A stretch of 64,000 bases of DNA from Anomaloglossus baeobatrachus (lineage: Eukaryota; Chordata; Amphibia; Anura; Aromobatidae): NCBI RefSeq assembly GCF_048569485.1, contig NC_134361.1, positions 166,635,758 through 166,699,757 of the forward strand. Direction: 5' to 3'. The notes under the pieces are model-generated. The model saw only the letters and a list, made by a program, of their open reading frames with translations. It was not told the DNA's origin and did not search any database. The first letter of the stretch is position 1. The number at the start of each line of letters is the position of its first letter. Positions 12,301 through 22,889 of the stretch are shown piece after piece. A program made the translations under genes and the position numbers.

Positions 12301-12529
12301 TGCAGTCTCTCCTTCAAGGCCAGTCGCACCCCTTAAGGCGCCTCATGCACTTCCTAAGGAAGATGGTGGCAGCCATCGAGGCAGTTCTCTTTGCGCAGTT
12401 TCATCTGCGCCAACGGCAATCGGACATTCTCCGCCAATGGGATGGGCAGTCAACCTCCCTGGACGGGAAGTCTCCCTTTCCCTGACGGCCGAGGACTCTC
12501 TGCAATAGTGGCTTATTCCCACCTCATTG

Positions 12530-13320
12530 CCATAGCCCCCATCCTGGGCAGTGGTCACGACAGATACGAGTCTGTCAGGGTGGGGAGCAGTTTGTCTCCG
12601 CCACATGGCTCAGGGGACGTGGACTCAGCAGGAGTCCACCCTTCAGTTCGATGTGCTGGAAATCGGGGCAGGGTATCTTACCCTATTAGCTTTCCAAAAG
12701 TGGCTAGAAGGGAGCAGATCCGAATCCAGTCGGACATCTCCACAGCGGTGGCATACATCAACCACCAAGGAGGGACACGCAGTCAGCAGCCTTCCAGGAA
12801 GTCCGGCGAATCCTCATGTGGGTGGAGGACACAGCATCCACCATATCCGCAGTTCACATCCCGGGCGTAGAAAACTGGGAAGCAGGCTTCCTCAGTCGCC
12901 AGGGCATGGACGCGGGGGAATGGTCCCTTCACCCGGACGTGTTTCAGGAAATCTGTTGCCGCTGGGGGGGGGGCCGGACGTCGACCTAATGGCGTCTCGG
13001 CACACCAACAAGGTCCCGGCATTTATGGCACGATCGCGCGATCACAGAGCTCTGGCGGCAGACGCCTTAGTGCAAGATTGGTCGCAGTTCCGGCTCACAT
13101 ATGTGTTTCCACCTCTGGCACTCTTGCCCAGAGTACTGCGCAAAAATCAGATCCGATTGCAGCCGCGTCATACTCGTCGCACCAGACTGGCCGAGGAGAT
13201 CGGGGTACCCGGATCTGTGGCATCTCACGGTCGGCCGACCGGGGTCACTACCAGACCGACCAGACTTACTGTCTCAAGGGCCGTTTTCTCCATCGGAATT
13301 CTGCGGCCCTGAACCTGACT
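12530..13320 (+). pseudogene. DIRS RNase H and C-terminal region (fossil)
   Basis: TTDTSLSGWGAVC is the RNase H start typical of DIRS elements; further on VDLMASRHTNKVPAF and LAADALVQDW match the conserved tail of DIRS RT-RNase H proteins. Removes RNA from the hybrid. Broken as part of the element. Confidence 0.85.
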
Positions 13321-13665
13321 GTGTGGCTTGTGTGTCCTGGATCCTAGCGTCTTCAGGATTATCCCAAGAGGTCGTTGCCACCATGAGACAGGCTAGGAAG
13401 CCCACGTCTGCTAAGATCTACCACAGAACGTGGAAAGTTTTTCTTAATCTGGTGCTCTACTCAGGGAGTGTCTCCCTGGCCATTTGCATTGCCTATCTTT
13501 CTTTCCTTCCTACAATAGGAGTTAGAAAAGGGCTTGTCGCTAGACTCCCTCAAAGGGCAAGTCTCAGCACTATCCGTGTTTTTTCAGAAGCGTCTAGCAC
13601 GTCTTTCTAAGGTGCGCACGTTCCCGTAGGGGGTTTGTCATATCGTACCCCCGTACAAGCGGCCG

Positions 13666-14358
13666 TTGGATCCATGGGATCTGAACAGGGTTCTAGTTGC
13701 TCTCCAGAAGCCGCCTTTCGAGCCTCTGAAGGAAGTTTCCTTTTCTCGCCTGTCACAGAAGGTGGCGTTTCTCGTTGCGATCACATCGCTTCGGCGAGTG
13801 TCTGAGCTGGCAGCTCTGTCATCCAAGGCTCCCTTCCTGGTGTTTCACCAGGACAAGGTAGTGCTGCGCATCATTCCGGAGTTTCTCCCTAAGGTAGTAT
13901 CCTCGTTTCATCTTAATCAGGATATCTCCTTACCGTCCTTTTGCACTCATCCGGTTCACCGGTATGAGAATGATTTACGTTTGCTAGATCTGGTGAGAGC
14001 ACTCAGAATCTACATTTCACGCACGGCGCCCGTACGCCGTTCCGATGCTCTTGTCGCTGGTACGCGCAAGAGGTTGCAGGCTTCTAAAGCCACCCTGGCT
14101 CGATGGATCAAAGAACCAATTCTGGAAGCCTACCGTTTTGCAGGGCTTCCGGTTCTTTCAGGGCTGAAAGCCCATTCAACCAGAGCCGTGAGTGCGTCCT
14201 GGGCGCTACGACACCAGGCTTCGGCTCAACAGGTGTGCCAGGCAGCTACCTGGTCGAGTCTGCACACTTTCACCAAACATTATCAGGTGCATACCTATGC
14301 TTCGGCGGATGCCAGCTTAGGTAGAAGAGTCCTGCAGGCGGCAGTGACATCCCCGTAG
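13666..14358 (+). CDS. DIRS tyrosine recombinase (fossil element)
   Basis: A 230-residue frame that looks whole from about the catalytic domain onward. It integrates the circular DNA intermediate by site-specific recombination. The catalytic Arg block (TSLRRVSELAAL), the second His-x-x-Arg block (LKAHSTRAVSASWAL) and the C-terminal His...Tyr block (WSSLHTFTKHYQV) are visible, with the nucleophilic Tyr in KHY. Overlaps no other element gene and ends about 80 bp before the internal complementary region. N-terminal recombinase sequence probably precedes 13666. Confidence 0.92.
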   Translation: MDPWDLNRVLVALQKPPFEPLKEVSFSRLSQKVAFLVAITSLRRVSELAALSSKAPFLVFHQDKVVLRIIPEFLPKVVSSFHLNQDISLPSFCTHPVHRYENDLRLLDLVRALRIYISRTAPVRRSDALVAGTRKRLQASKATLARWIKEPILEAYRFAGLPVLSGLKAHSTRAVSASWALRHQASAQQVCQAATWSSLHTFTKHYQVHTYASADASLGRRVLQAAVTSP

Positions 14359-14435
14359 GGGAGGGCTGTTTTGCAGCTCTAACATGAGGTATCTCTTTAC
14401 CCACCCAGGGACAGCTTTTGGACGTCCCAATCGTC

Positions 14436-14535
14436 TGGGTCTCCCAATAGAGCGCTGAAGAAGAAGGGAATTTTGTTACTTACCGTAAATTCCTTTTCTT
14501 CTAGCTCTTATTGGGAGACCCAGCACCCGCCCTGT
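14436..14535 (+). repeat. DIRS internal complementary region
   Basis: Contains, back to back, complements of the left outer end (cccaatagagcgctgaagaa) and of the right outer end (aattccttttcttctagctc). In DIRS replication this region serves as template to complete the ends and form a circle. Confidence 0.85.
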
Positions 14536-14671
14536 TGTCCTTCGGGATTTCTTGGTTGTTTGCGGGTACACATGTTGTTCATGTTGAACGGTTTTTCAGT
14601 TCTCCGACGTTATTCGGAGTTAATTTGTTTAAACCAGTTATTGGCTTCCTCCTTCTTGCTTTGGCACTAAA

Positions 14672-14847
14672 ACTGGAGAACCCGTGATACCACGGGGGGG
14701 TATAGCCAGAGGGGGAGGGGCCTTGCACTTTTTAGTGTAGTGCTTTGTGTGGCCTCCGGAGGGCAGTAGCTATACCCCAATCGTCTGGGTCTCCCAATAA
14801 GAGCTAGAAGAAAAGGAATTTACGGTAAGTAACAAAATTCCCTTCTT
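14672..14847 (+). repeat. DIRS right inverted terminal repeat
   Basis: Runs from ctggagaacccgtgatacca to about aaaattcccttctt. Complement of the left end plus an extra outer tail of about 45 bp that is matched only in the internal complementary region, as usual for DIRS. Confidence 0.88.
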
Positions 14848-15865
14848 TGTTTTCGTGAACAGTCAGCCGTTGTTCTGTTGCTTCATTTGGATCCAAAATG
14901 TATAATTGAGCATATTTTGGAGTTTGGCCCATTTCTGGATGAAGTGTCCCTGTGCGGTGGTAAATTTGACCATGAATTTTAAAACAATACGGGCCAAATC
15001 CTGGCGGCGGTGCAATATTGGCTCCAAATGAAGCAAATGCATGTGAACTGTTGATGCTTCGGATATTGTCCATAAAATTTTTACTGTGTGGATGACTTCC
15101 TTTCATCAATTGCTCTAACAGATCTGAATATTGAGGTATGGGCAACTGAATTTTCCCTTTTTGGCAGCATTGAGTGAACAGATTGTCTGCTGGTTTTTCA
15201 TCGGTAAAATTGTGCGAGTTGCATTTGGAGCAGAGTGAATTCATCTTTCCACAGTAATGCTGAATAATTGTATTTTCATTATGTGTTCTGCTGGCTGTAA
15301 AAAGTTGAATATTGTGTTGAGTTTGGCTGAGATGGTAGAGCATTCTTTTGTGATGAATTAAGCGATCATGTTGTTGTCTTTTTAGTTTGGAAGGTGGGGA
15401 TTCCTGTCTCCGTTGTTGGCTGTGGGCTTCTGCATCCTGAGCTTGTCTTGCAGCAGTTTGTTGTGGTGTCTCTTGTAGGCGACTTTGTTTATGAGCTGTG
15501 GCATCTTGTGCTTGTCTGTCCACAGTTTGTTGAAGAGTCTCTTGTTTTCTACGTTGTGTGTGAGCTGTGGCATCTTGTGCTTTTCTGTCCACAGTTTGTT
15601 GAAGAGTCTCTTTTTTTCGACGTTGTGTGTGAGCTTGAGCATCATGGGCTTGTCTATCGGAAGTTTGTTTAGGTGAGGCTTTGTGTCGACATAGTCTTTG
15701 AGAATTAGCTTCTCTGGCTTGTCTTTCAGTAGTTTGTTGAAGTGTCTCGATGTTGCGACGTTGTTGTCGCATTGATGCTGCTGCTATTTTTCTATTATGT
15801 TTGCTGGTGTATTTTCGCTTACGCCCCCTTGTAAGACAGAGCTCGTCAAGTGTTCTTGAGTGAAG
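14848..15865 (-). pseudogene. Helitron Rep-helicase, N-terminal exon
   Basis: Open on the minus strand from a good splice acceptor (tctgccttttacag, exon starting at 15865) to the DIRS insertion at 14847. It begins with a basic stretch GRKRKYTSKHNRKIAAAS, then four to five 25-residue repeats of the form RRKQETLQQTVDRQAQDATA. Next comes the Helitron zinc-binding-like block (HYCGKMNSLCSKCNSHNF...LFTQCCQKGK), then SFGANIAPPPGFGPYCFKIHG and TPKYAQLYILDPNEA, which are conserved N-terminal Helitron protein text. The frame resumes at 8731 on the other side of the DIRS. The basic opening resembles the short exons repeated at 16-20 kb. Confidence 0.9.
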
Positions 15866-16401
15866 CTGTAAAAGGCAGACAGATAGACGAAATAATACAG
15901 TTAGATTGTTGAGTCAAGTAAAGGATTTTTTTGTTAGAGTACTGTACATGAGAGAAGGTGTTGAGTTGACTTGTGAGAGCTATGTTGCACTGTGTTAGTG
16001 AGCAGGTCTTTACAAATGTTGCTGAAAGTATGTTACTACATGGTTTACATTATGTGTGTGTTCCACGTGGAAAAACTGTAGAAGTGTGGGAGTGTTTATC
16101 GTTGTGTTGTGACCTTCTTTGTGGGCTACGATACAGCAAGATATGTGATGGGTAGAAATCTTGTTAGTTTTTTGCGTTGTTAGTTGCCTCCATTTGTAAT
16201 GTAAGGCAGTTGATGTGACAGTACTTGTGCCATTGCTAAGGGGGCGTTGGGTTATGGAGGTTGCATTGGGGCATCAATTTTTCTGCGCAAGCAGATGCAA
16301 ACTGGAGCTAGTGGAGGCAAGACATGTTTGTGAGATGGGATGATTTTGGTAAGTACTATGTGTCTTTTGTGTGTGTCCATTTATTTCTTATTCTGGCTTA
16401 C

Positions 16402-16722
16402 CTGTTCATTTTCAATTTATTGTGGTGTCTCCTGTTGTGGTGGAAGTGCAGGAGGTGGTACTTCTAAGGCTCGTCTGTTGACTTTTTTTTGAAGAGTATC
16501 TTGCTGTAGCTGTTGTGTGTGAGCCGTACCCTCGTGGGTTATTGTGCAGGCAGTTTGTTTACATGTGTCTTGTTCTGGAGGCTGTGTGCTAGTGTTCACA
16601 TCAGATTTTTGTCTGTTGACCTCTTGTTGTATTTGCCTTTGTTTTTGATGTTGTATTTGCTTTCTTTTTGCTGCTGCAGCTTTTCGTTGTTGGTCGATGA
16701 TGTAGTTGCGCTTAGGCCCCAT
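16402..16722 (-). CDS. Repeated short Helitron exon, unit 1
   Basis: Starts at ATG 16722 (MGPKRNYIIDQQRKAAAAKRKQ), and reads to a donor-like AACAG|GTAAGCC at 16402. A stop occurs near the end (ETPQ then stop). Basic, Gln- and Lys-rich, predicted unstructured or coiled, with a nuclear-localisation-like PKRNY start. An acceptor-like ctttttcag stands about 35 bp before the ATG. It is the most diverged of the four units. No known domain. Confidence 0.6.
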
Positions 16723-17380
16723 TGTAAGGCAATCAGTGTAAATTGTGGTAGACGTAATCTGAAAAAGACACGAAAATTGCAAGACATAGCAAATGATATG
16801 GTAGACTACAGGCAAAAAGTATGTATTCAGGAGCATGTTATTTTTTTTTTTTTTTAAAGGATTTTGACAAAGGTATGTAGCAGTGGTTATGAGGTAAAGT
16901 CTTGAATAATGATGGTTCATTTTTTGCTCGATGGTCTTCGGCTGTGCAGCACACATCAGCGTGTTTAACAGCGGAAGATCATCGATCTGAATGGGCATGA
17001 AACCGGCATATACTGGTAAGTATGGTAAACGATCAGGTAAGTATGCAAAGCACAAAACGCTAGAAGTGTGGAAGTGTTTATCGTTGTGTAGTGAGCTTCT
17101 TTGGGGGCTACGATACAGCAAAGCATGAGATGGGTTGAAATCTCGTTAGTTTTTAGAGGTGTTAATTGATTCCATTTGTAATATAAGGCAGTTGATGTGA
17201 CAGTACTTGTCCTGTTGCTAAGGGGGCGTTGGCTTACAGAGAATGCATTGGGGCATTAATTTATCTGCGCAGGCAGATGAAAACTGGAGCCAATGGAGGC
17301 AAAACATGTTAGTGAGGTGGGATGATTTTGGTAGTTACTATGTGTATTTTGGGTGTGTCCATTCTCTTCTTCTGACTTAC

Positions 17381-17701
17381 CTCTTCATTTCTAATTTCTT
17401 GTGGTGTCTCCTGCTGTGGTGGAAGTGCGGGAGGTGATACTTCCAAGGCTTGTCTGTTGTCCTTTTTTTGAAGATTATCTTGGTGTAGCTGTTGTGTGTG
17501 AGCCGTACCCTCGTGGGTTATTGTGCAGGCAGTTTGTTTACGTGTGTCTTGTTCTGGAGGCTGTGTGCTAGCGTTGGCATCACATCGATGTCTGTTAACT
17601 TCTTGTTGTATTTGCCTTTGTTTTTGACGTTGTAGTTGCCTTCTTTTTGCTGCAGCTGCTTTTCGTTCCTGGTCGGTGGTGTACTTGCGCTTCGGCCCCA
17701 T
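17381..17701 (-). CDS. Repeated short Helitron exon, unit 2
   Basis: 107 codons from ATG 17701 (MGPKRKYTTDQERKAAAAK) to GAAGAG|GTAAGTC, a consensus splice donor, at 17381. Composition: basic N-terminus, then HTQQLHQDNLQKKDNRQALE and PPALPPQQETPQEIRNEE. The opening is similar to GRKRKYTSKHNRKIAAAS at the start of the main Helitron exon, so the unit may be a duplicated N-terminal module. Function not known. Confidence 0.65.
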
Positions 17702-18363
17702 TATAAGGCAATCAGTGTAAATCGTGCTACACGTAATCTGAAAAAGACACGAAAATTGCAAGACATGGTAAATGATATGGTAGACTACAGGCAAGAAGTA
17801 TGTATTCAACGGCCTGTATTTTTTTTTTTTTTTTGTTTGATTTTTGTTCAAGGTATTTAGCAGTGTGTGTGAGTTAAAGTCTTGAATAATGATGTTCCAT
17901 TTTTTGCTCGATGTTCTTCGGCTGTGCAGCACGCATCAGCGTGTTTGACAGCGGAAGATCATCGATCTGAATGGGCATGGAACCGGCATAAACTGGTAAC
18001 TATGGTAAACGATCAGGTAAGTATGCAAAGCACAAAACGCTAAAAGTGTGGAAGTGTTTATCGTTGTGTAGTGAGCTTCATTGGGGGCTACGATACAGCA
18101 AGGCATGAGATGGGTTGAAATCTCGTTACTTTTTAGAGGTGTTAATTGCTTCCATTTGTAATATAAGGCAGTTGATGTGACAGTACTTGTCCTGTTGCTA
18201 AGGGGGCGTTGGCTTATAGAGAATGCATTGGGGCATTAATTTATCTGCGCAGGCAGATGCAAACTGGAGCCAATGGAGGCAAAACATGTTAGTGATGTGG
18301 GATGATTTTGGTAGTTACTATGTGTATTTTGGGTGTGTCCATTCTCTTCTTCTTCTGACTTAC

Positions 18364-18684
18364 CTCTTCATTTCTAATTTCTTGTGGTGTCTCCTGCTGT
18401 GGTGGAAGTGCGGGAGGTGATACTTCCAAGGCTTGTCTGTTGTCCTTTTTTTGAAGATTATCTTGGTGTAGCTGTTGTGTGTGAGCCGTACCCTCGTGGG
18501 TTATTGTGCAGGCAGTTTGTTTACGTGTGTCTTGTTCTGGAGGCTGTGTGCTAGCGTTGGCATCACATCGATGTCTGTTAACTTCTTGTTGTATTTGCCT
18601 TTGTTTTTGACGTTGTAGTTGCCTTCTTTTTGCTGCAGCTGCTTTTCGTTCCTGGTCGGTGGTGTACTTGCGCTTCGGCCCTAT
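18364..18684 (-). CDS. Repeated short Helitron exon, unit 3
   Basis: Same module as unit 2, with the same GTAAGTC donor. The ATG of the other units is ATA here, so if this unit is used it is as an internal exon rather than a first coding exon. The upstream acceptor-like ctttttcag is kept. Confidence 0.6.
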
Positions 18685-19343
18685 TATAAGGCAATCAGTG
18701 TAAATCGTGCTAGACGTAATCTGAAAAAGACACAAAAATTGCAAGACATGGTAAATGATATGGTAGACTACAGGCAAGAAGTATGTATTCAGCAGCCTGT
18801 AATTTTGTTTTTTTGTTTGATTTTTGTTCAAGGTATTTAGCAGTGTGTGTGAGTTAAAGTCTTGAATAATGATGTTCCATTTTTTGCTCGATGGTCTTCG
18901 GCTGTGCAGCACGCATCAGCGTGTTTGACAGCGGAAGATCATCGATCTGAATGGGCATGGAACCGGCATAAACTGGTAAGTATGGTAAACGATCAGGTAA
19001 GTATGCAAAGCACAAAACGCTAGAGGTGTGGAAGTGTTTATCGTTGTGTAGTGAGCTTCTTTGGAGGCTACGATACAGCAAAGCATGAGATGGGTTGAAA
19101 TCTCGTTACTTTTTAGAGGTGTTAATTGATTCCATTTGTAATATAAGGCAGTTGATGTGACAGTACTTGTCCTGTTGCTAAGGGGGCGTTGGCTTATAGA
19201 GAATGCATTGGGGCATTAATGTATCTGCGCAGGCAGATGCAAACTGGAGCCAATGGAGGCAAAACATGTTAGTGATGTGGGATGATTTTGGTAGTTACTA
19301 TGTGTATTTTGGGTGTGTCCATTCTCTTCTTCTTTTGACTTAC

Positions 19344-19664
19344 CTCTTCATTTCTAATTTCTTGTGGTGTCTCCTGCTGTGGTGGAAGTGCGGGAGGTGA
19401 TACTTCCAAGGCTTGTCTGTTGTCCTTTTTTTGAAGATTATCTTGGTGTAGCTGTTGTGTGTGAGCCGTACCCTCGTGGGTTATTGTGCAGGCAGTTTGT
19501 TTACGTGTGTCTTGTTCTGGAGGCTGTGTGCTAGCGTTGGCATCACATCGTTGTCTGTTGACCTCTTGTTGTATTTGCCTTTGTTTTTGACGTTGTAGTT
19601 GCCTTCTTTTTGCTGCAGCTGCTTTTCGTTCCTGGTCGGTGGTGTACTTGCGCTTCGGCCCCAT
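19344..19664 (-). CDS. Repeated short Helitron exon, unit 4
   Basis: Same module, ATG at 19664, donor GAAGAG|GTAAGTC at 19344. It is the unit nearest to the Helitron 5' end. The region just upstream (19940-20040) has the ctggtaaccatggtacac palindrome family. Confidence 0.65.
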
Positions 19665-19949
19665 TATAAGGCAATCAGTGTAAATCGTGCTAGACGTAAT
19701 CTGAAAAAGACACGAAAATTGCAAGAGATGATAAATGATATGGTAGACTACAGGCAAGAAGTATGTATTCAGCGGCCTGTATTTTTTTTTTTTTGTATGA
19801 TTTTTGTTCAAGGTATTTAGCAGTGTGTGTGTGAGTTAAAGTCTTGAATAATGATGTTCCATTTTTTGCTCGATGGTCTTCGGCTGTGCAGCACGCATCA
19901 GCGTGTTTGACAGCAGAAGACCATCGATCTAAATGTGCAGGAAACTGTC

Positions 19950-20045
19950 GTAGACTGGTAACCATGGTACACAATGGAATAACTATGCAAATTGCTTTGC
20001 TTATTTACCCAATGTGTACCATAGTTACCAGCGTACGGCCGACGG
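19950..20045. repeat. ctggtaaccatggtac palindrome, internal copy
   Basis: gactggtaaccatggtacac at about 19955 and the near-complement gtgtaccatagttaccagcg at about 20014-20033. It is the same palindrome family as at 4031, 48060 and 48215. Confidence 0.75.
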
Positions 20046-20129
20046 TCACCGACGACGTAGCTGATGTACCTGGTAAGCCAGGGGTAAGCTGGTAACATGC
20101 TTTATAAGGGACATAATTCCAGCAACTCC

Positions 20130-20580
20130 AGGAGAAAGTTGAATTTTCTTTAAAAATGGATTCTTTATTGATAATAAAAATATTCCATCTAAGCAAGAAA
20201 AAAAAAAAGTAGTGAGGCAAGACAGAGGAGTCGTTTCCTACGCGTTTCAACGTAGATCGGTTGGAATCATGGCATTCCATGATTAAGACCTATCTAGGTT
20301 GAAACGCGTAGGAAATGGCTCCTTTGTCTTGCCTCACTAAAAATATTTTTGTTTTGCTTTGATGGAATATTTTTACTATCAATAAATAATCCATTTTTAA
20401 AGAAAATTCTACTTGGAATCATGGCATTCCATGATTAAGACCTATCTAGGTTGAAACGCGTAGGAAATGGCTCCTTTGTCTTGCCTCACTAAAAATATTT
20501 TTGTTTTGCATAGAAGGAATATTTTTATTATTAATAAATAATCCATTTTTAAAGAAAATTCTACTTTCTCCTGGAGTTGA
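20130..20580. repeat. Palindromic gaaacgcgtagg repeat, three copies
   Basis: A sequence of about 150 bp containing ggttgaaacgcgtaggaaat, ttgtcttgcctcactaaaaa and taaagaaaattcta occurs once inverted (20135-20270) and twice direct (20275-20410, 20415-20575). The core 'stem - tgattaag - hairpin - gaaacgcgta - stem' resembles the layout of a type I hammerhead ribozyme but the core is degenerate. Probably a short retroelement-derived foldback inserted in the Helitron. Confidence 0.7.
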
Positions 20581-20839
20581 TGGAATTTCTCCTTTTCTTC
20601 ATGTGTTCTCACCCAGGTCCAGGGTGTTTCCGTGCACCGGAGGTAAGATTTGGGAGTGAAGAGGGGAGAGCTGAAGTTACTTGGTTTTTGAAAATGCTTT
20701 GCATAGTTACAGGATTGTATACCATTGTTACCTGCGTAAGTCGTTAAGCTGCTAACCAGAGTGCAAATTGGCTAACTATGCAAATTGACAGTGGTGGTTT
20801 ATTTTTTGCTTGTTGATCTCTTGCTGTGTAGCTGTGTGC

Positions 20840-21050
20840 ACCCGCATGCTGCGCATTCCCCATCGTGCTCCATCCCGTATGCTGCGCACTCCCAAACGTG
20901 CTCCATCCCCCATGCTGCGCACTCCACATCGTGCTCCATCACCGATGCTGCGCACCCCCCCATCGTGCTCCATCCCCGATGCTGCGCACCCCCCCAATCG
21001 TGCTCCATCCCCGATGCTGCGCACCCCCCCATCGTGCTCCATCCCCCATG
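20840..21050. repeat. 33-bp minisatellite, Helitron copy
   Basis: Six or seven units of catgctgcgcac / catcgtgctccatccc, the same unit as at 2972-3850 and 49210-49690. Confidence 0.9.
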
Positions 21051-22400
21051 CTGCACCAGCCTCAGCCTCTCTGCCCCCAGCATCAGCTTCTCTGCCCCCA
21101 GCATCAGCCTCTCTCCTCCCAGCATCAGCCTCTCTCCTCCCAGCATCAGCCTCTCTCCTCCCAGCATCAGCCTCTCTCCTCCCAGCATCAGCCTCTCTCC
21201 TCCCAGCATCAGCCTCTCTCATCCTAGCATCAGCCTCTCTCCTCCCAGCATCAGCCTCTCCTCTCTGTCCCCAGCATCAGCCTCTCTCCTCCCAGCCTTC
21301 CCCAGCATCAGCCTCTCTTCTCTCAGCCTACCCCTCCCAGCCTCCCTCAGCATCAGCCTCCCTCTCCCAGCCTCCCCAAGCATCAGCCTCTCTCCTCCCA
21401 GCCTCCGTCCTCCCAGCCTTCCCCAGCATCAGCTTTCCCCTCCCAGCCTCCCTCAGCATCAGCCTTCCCCAGCATCAGCCTCTCTCTTCCCAGCCTCAGC
21501 CTCTCTCCTTCCAGCCTCCCCCAGCATCAGCCTTCCCCTCCCAGTCTCCCCAAGCATCAGCCTCCCCAAGCATCAGCTTCCACCAGCATCAGCCTCTCTC
21601 CTTCCAGCCTCCCCCAGCATCAGCCTCCCCCAGCATCAGCCTCTCTCCTCCAAGCCTCCTTCATACCAGTCTCCCCCAGCATCAGCCTCCCCCTCCCAGC
21701 CTCCCCCAGCATCAACCTCTCTCCTCCCAGCATCAGCCTCTCTCATCCCAGCATCAGCCTCTCTCCTCCCAGCATCAGCCTCTCCTCTCTGTCCCCAACA
21801 TCAGCCTCTCTCCTCCCAGCCTTCCCCAGCATCAGCCTCTCTCCTCCCAGCCTATCTCCTCCCAGCCTCCCCCAGCATCAGCCTCCCCCAGCATCAGCCT
21901 CTCTCCTTCCAGCCTCCCCAATCATCAGCCTCTCTCCTTCCAGCGTCCCTCAGCATCAGCCTCCCTCTCCCAGCCTTCCCCAGGATCAGCCTCTCTCCTC
22001 CCAGCCTCCGTCCTCCTAGCCTTCCCCAGCATCAGCTTTCCCCTCCCAGCCTCCCTCAGCATCAGCCTTCCCCATCATCAGCCTCTCTCCTTCCAGCCTC
22101 TCTCAGCATCAGCCTCCCTCTCCCAGCCTTCCCCAGGATCAGCGTCTCTCTTCCCAGCCTCCGTCTTCCCAGCCTTCCCCAGCATCAGCTCAGCCTTCCC
22201 CAGGATCAGCCTCTCTCCTCCCAGCCTCCGTCTTCCCAGCCTTCCCCAGCATCAGCTCAGCCTTCCCCAGGTTCAGCCTCTCTCCTCCCAGCCTCCGTCC
22301 TCCCAGCCTTCCCCAGCATCAGCTCAGCCTTCCTCTCCCAGTCTCCCCCAGCATCAGCGTCCCCCTCCTAGCCTTCCCCAAGATCAGTCTCTCTGCTCCG
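21050..22400. repeat. cagcatcagcctctctcctc minisatellite
   Basis: Dozens of units of about 18 bp at the left, passing into compound units of 50-100 bp with ccagcctccc and ccttccccagcatcagc. The two long open frames (Ser/Pro/Leu-rich) that run through it result from the repeat period and lack complexity. No gene is called. Confidence 0.93.
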
Positions 22401-22434
22401 TGCCTCCTCCAGCACGCCGTGCTCCTCTGCCGAC

Positions 22435-22560
22435 ACTCACACACCCGATCCCGACACTCACACACACCCGACCGATCGCATACACTCACACACACCCGAC
22501 CGATCGCATACACTCACACACACCCGACCGATCGCATACACTCACACACACAGACACTGA
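22435..22560. repeat. cacacacccgaccgatcgca tandem repeat
   Basis: Four to five units of 27-28 bp, cgaccgatcgcatacactca then cacacacc. It follows the previous minisatellite directly. Confidence 0.9.
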
Positions 22561-22846
22561 CGATAACGCACATACGCGCTCACAGTCACAACATCCGGAG
22601 ATACCACATGCTTCTGGCCATGTGATCCTCCGTCAGGTCCTGGAAGCTCACAGCACAGTATCGCCGCCGAGAAGCAAGCGATATCACCGGATGCTGTGAG
22701 TATGTGGATGCGATGTGTGTGTGAGGTGTGTGTGAGGTGTGTGTGAGGTGTTTGTGAGAGTGAGTGTGATCTGATGTGTGTGTATGTGTGTGTGTGTGCT
22801 GTTATGTGTTTGCGTGAGGATCTCCGGCCGCTGCAGGACCTTGATG

Positions 22847-22872
22847 TGCTGGTAACTAATAGTTACCAACGT
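22847..22872. repeat. Helitron subterminal hairpin, long element
   Basis: gctggtaacta / tagttaccaac, a short palindrome about 360-385 bp from the proposed 5' end at 23230. It occupies the same place as the longer palindromes in copy A and the copy ending at 48676. Confidence 0.65.
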
Positions 22873-22889
22873 ATCCCGTCCCCCGCTCG

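Larger units (their letters stand above)
8732..14847 (+). mobile_element. DIRS-type tyrosine-recombinase retrotransposon (fossil)
   Basis: About 6.1 kb, inserted in the Helitron gene. The ends are inverted repeats: ctattgggagacccagacga near 8746 and its complement near 14790, each followed inward by the same 130 bp. Just before the right end (about 14440-14530) lies an internal region that joins complements of both outer ends, the internal complementary region unique to DIRS elements. Coding parts in order: gag-like region, reverse transcriptase, RNase H and tyrosine recombinase on the plus strand. It is broken in several places in the gag and RT parts, while the recombinase frame looks whole. 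DIRS elements integrate by recombination without target duplication, and none is seen here. The age looks moderate to young, since the inverted ends are nearly identical. Confidence 0.92.
16050..19990 (-). repeat. Four tandem 980-bp units carrying a Helitron exon
   Basis: Landmarks recur every 980 bp: gcattggggcat at about 16264, 17244, 18224 and 19204; cggaagatcatcgatctgaa at 16973, 17957 and 18935 with a variant at 19914. The three units nearest the 5' end are about 97% alike by eye; the unit nearest the main gene is more diverged. Each unit carries one 321-bp minus-strand open segment bounded by splice-like signals. The array sits directly upstream of the N-terminal exon of the Helitron gene. 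Confidence 0.93.

Noticed and set aside
12783-13022. Minus-strand and alternate-frame ORFs inside the DIRS RT/RNase H region
   Set aside because: They are shadows of the plus-strand coding text and contain no motif.
8732-14847. Ordinary LTR retrotransposon or retrovirus
   Set aside because: The ends are inverted rather than direct repeats, an internal complementary region is present and a tyrosine recombinase takes the place of integrase, so it is a DIRS element.
20785-22699. Ser/Pro/Leu-rich open frames of 530-630 codons
   Set aside because: They follow the cagcatcagcctctctcctc minisatellite and its compound units; no domain, no start context and equal openness in another frame.
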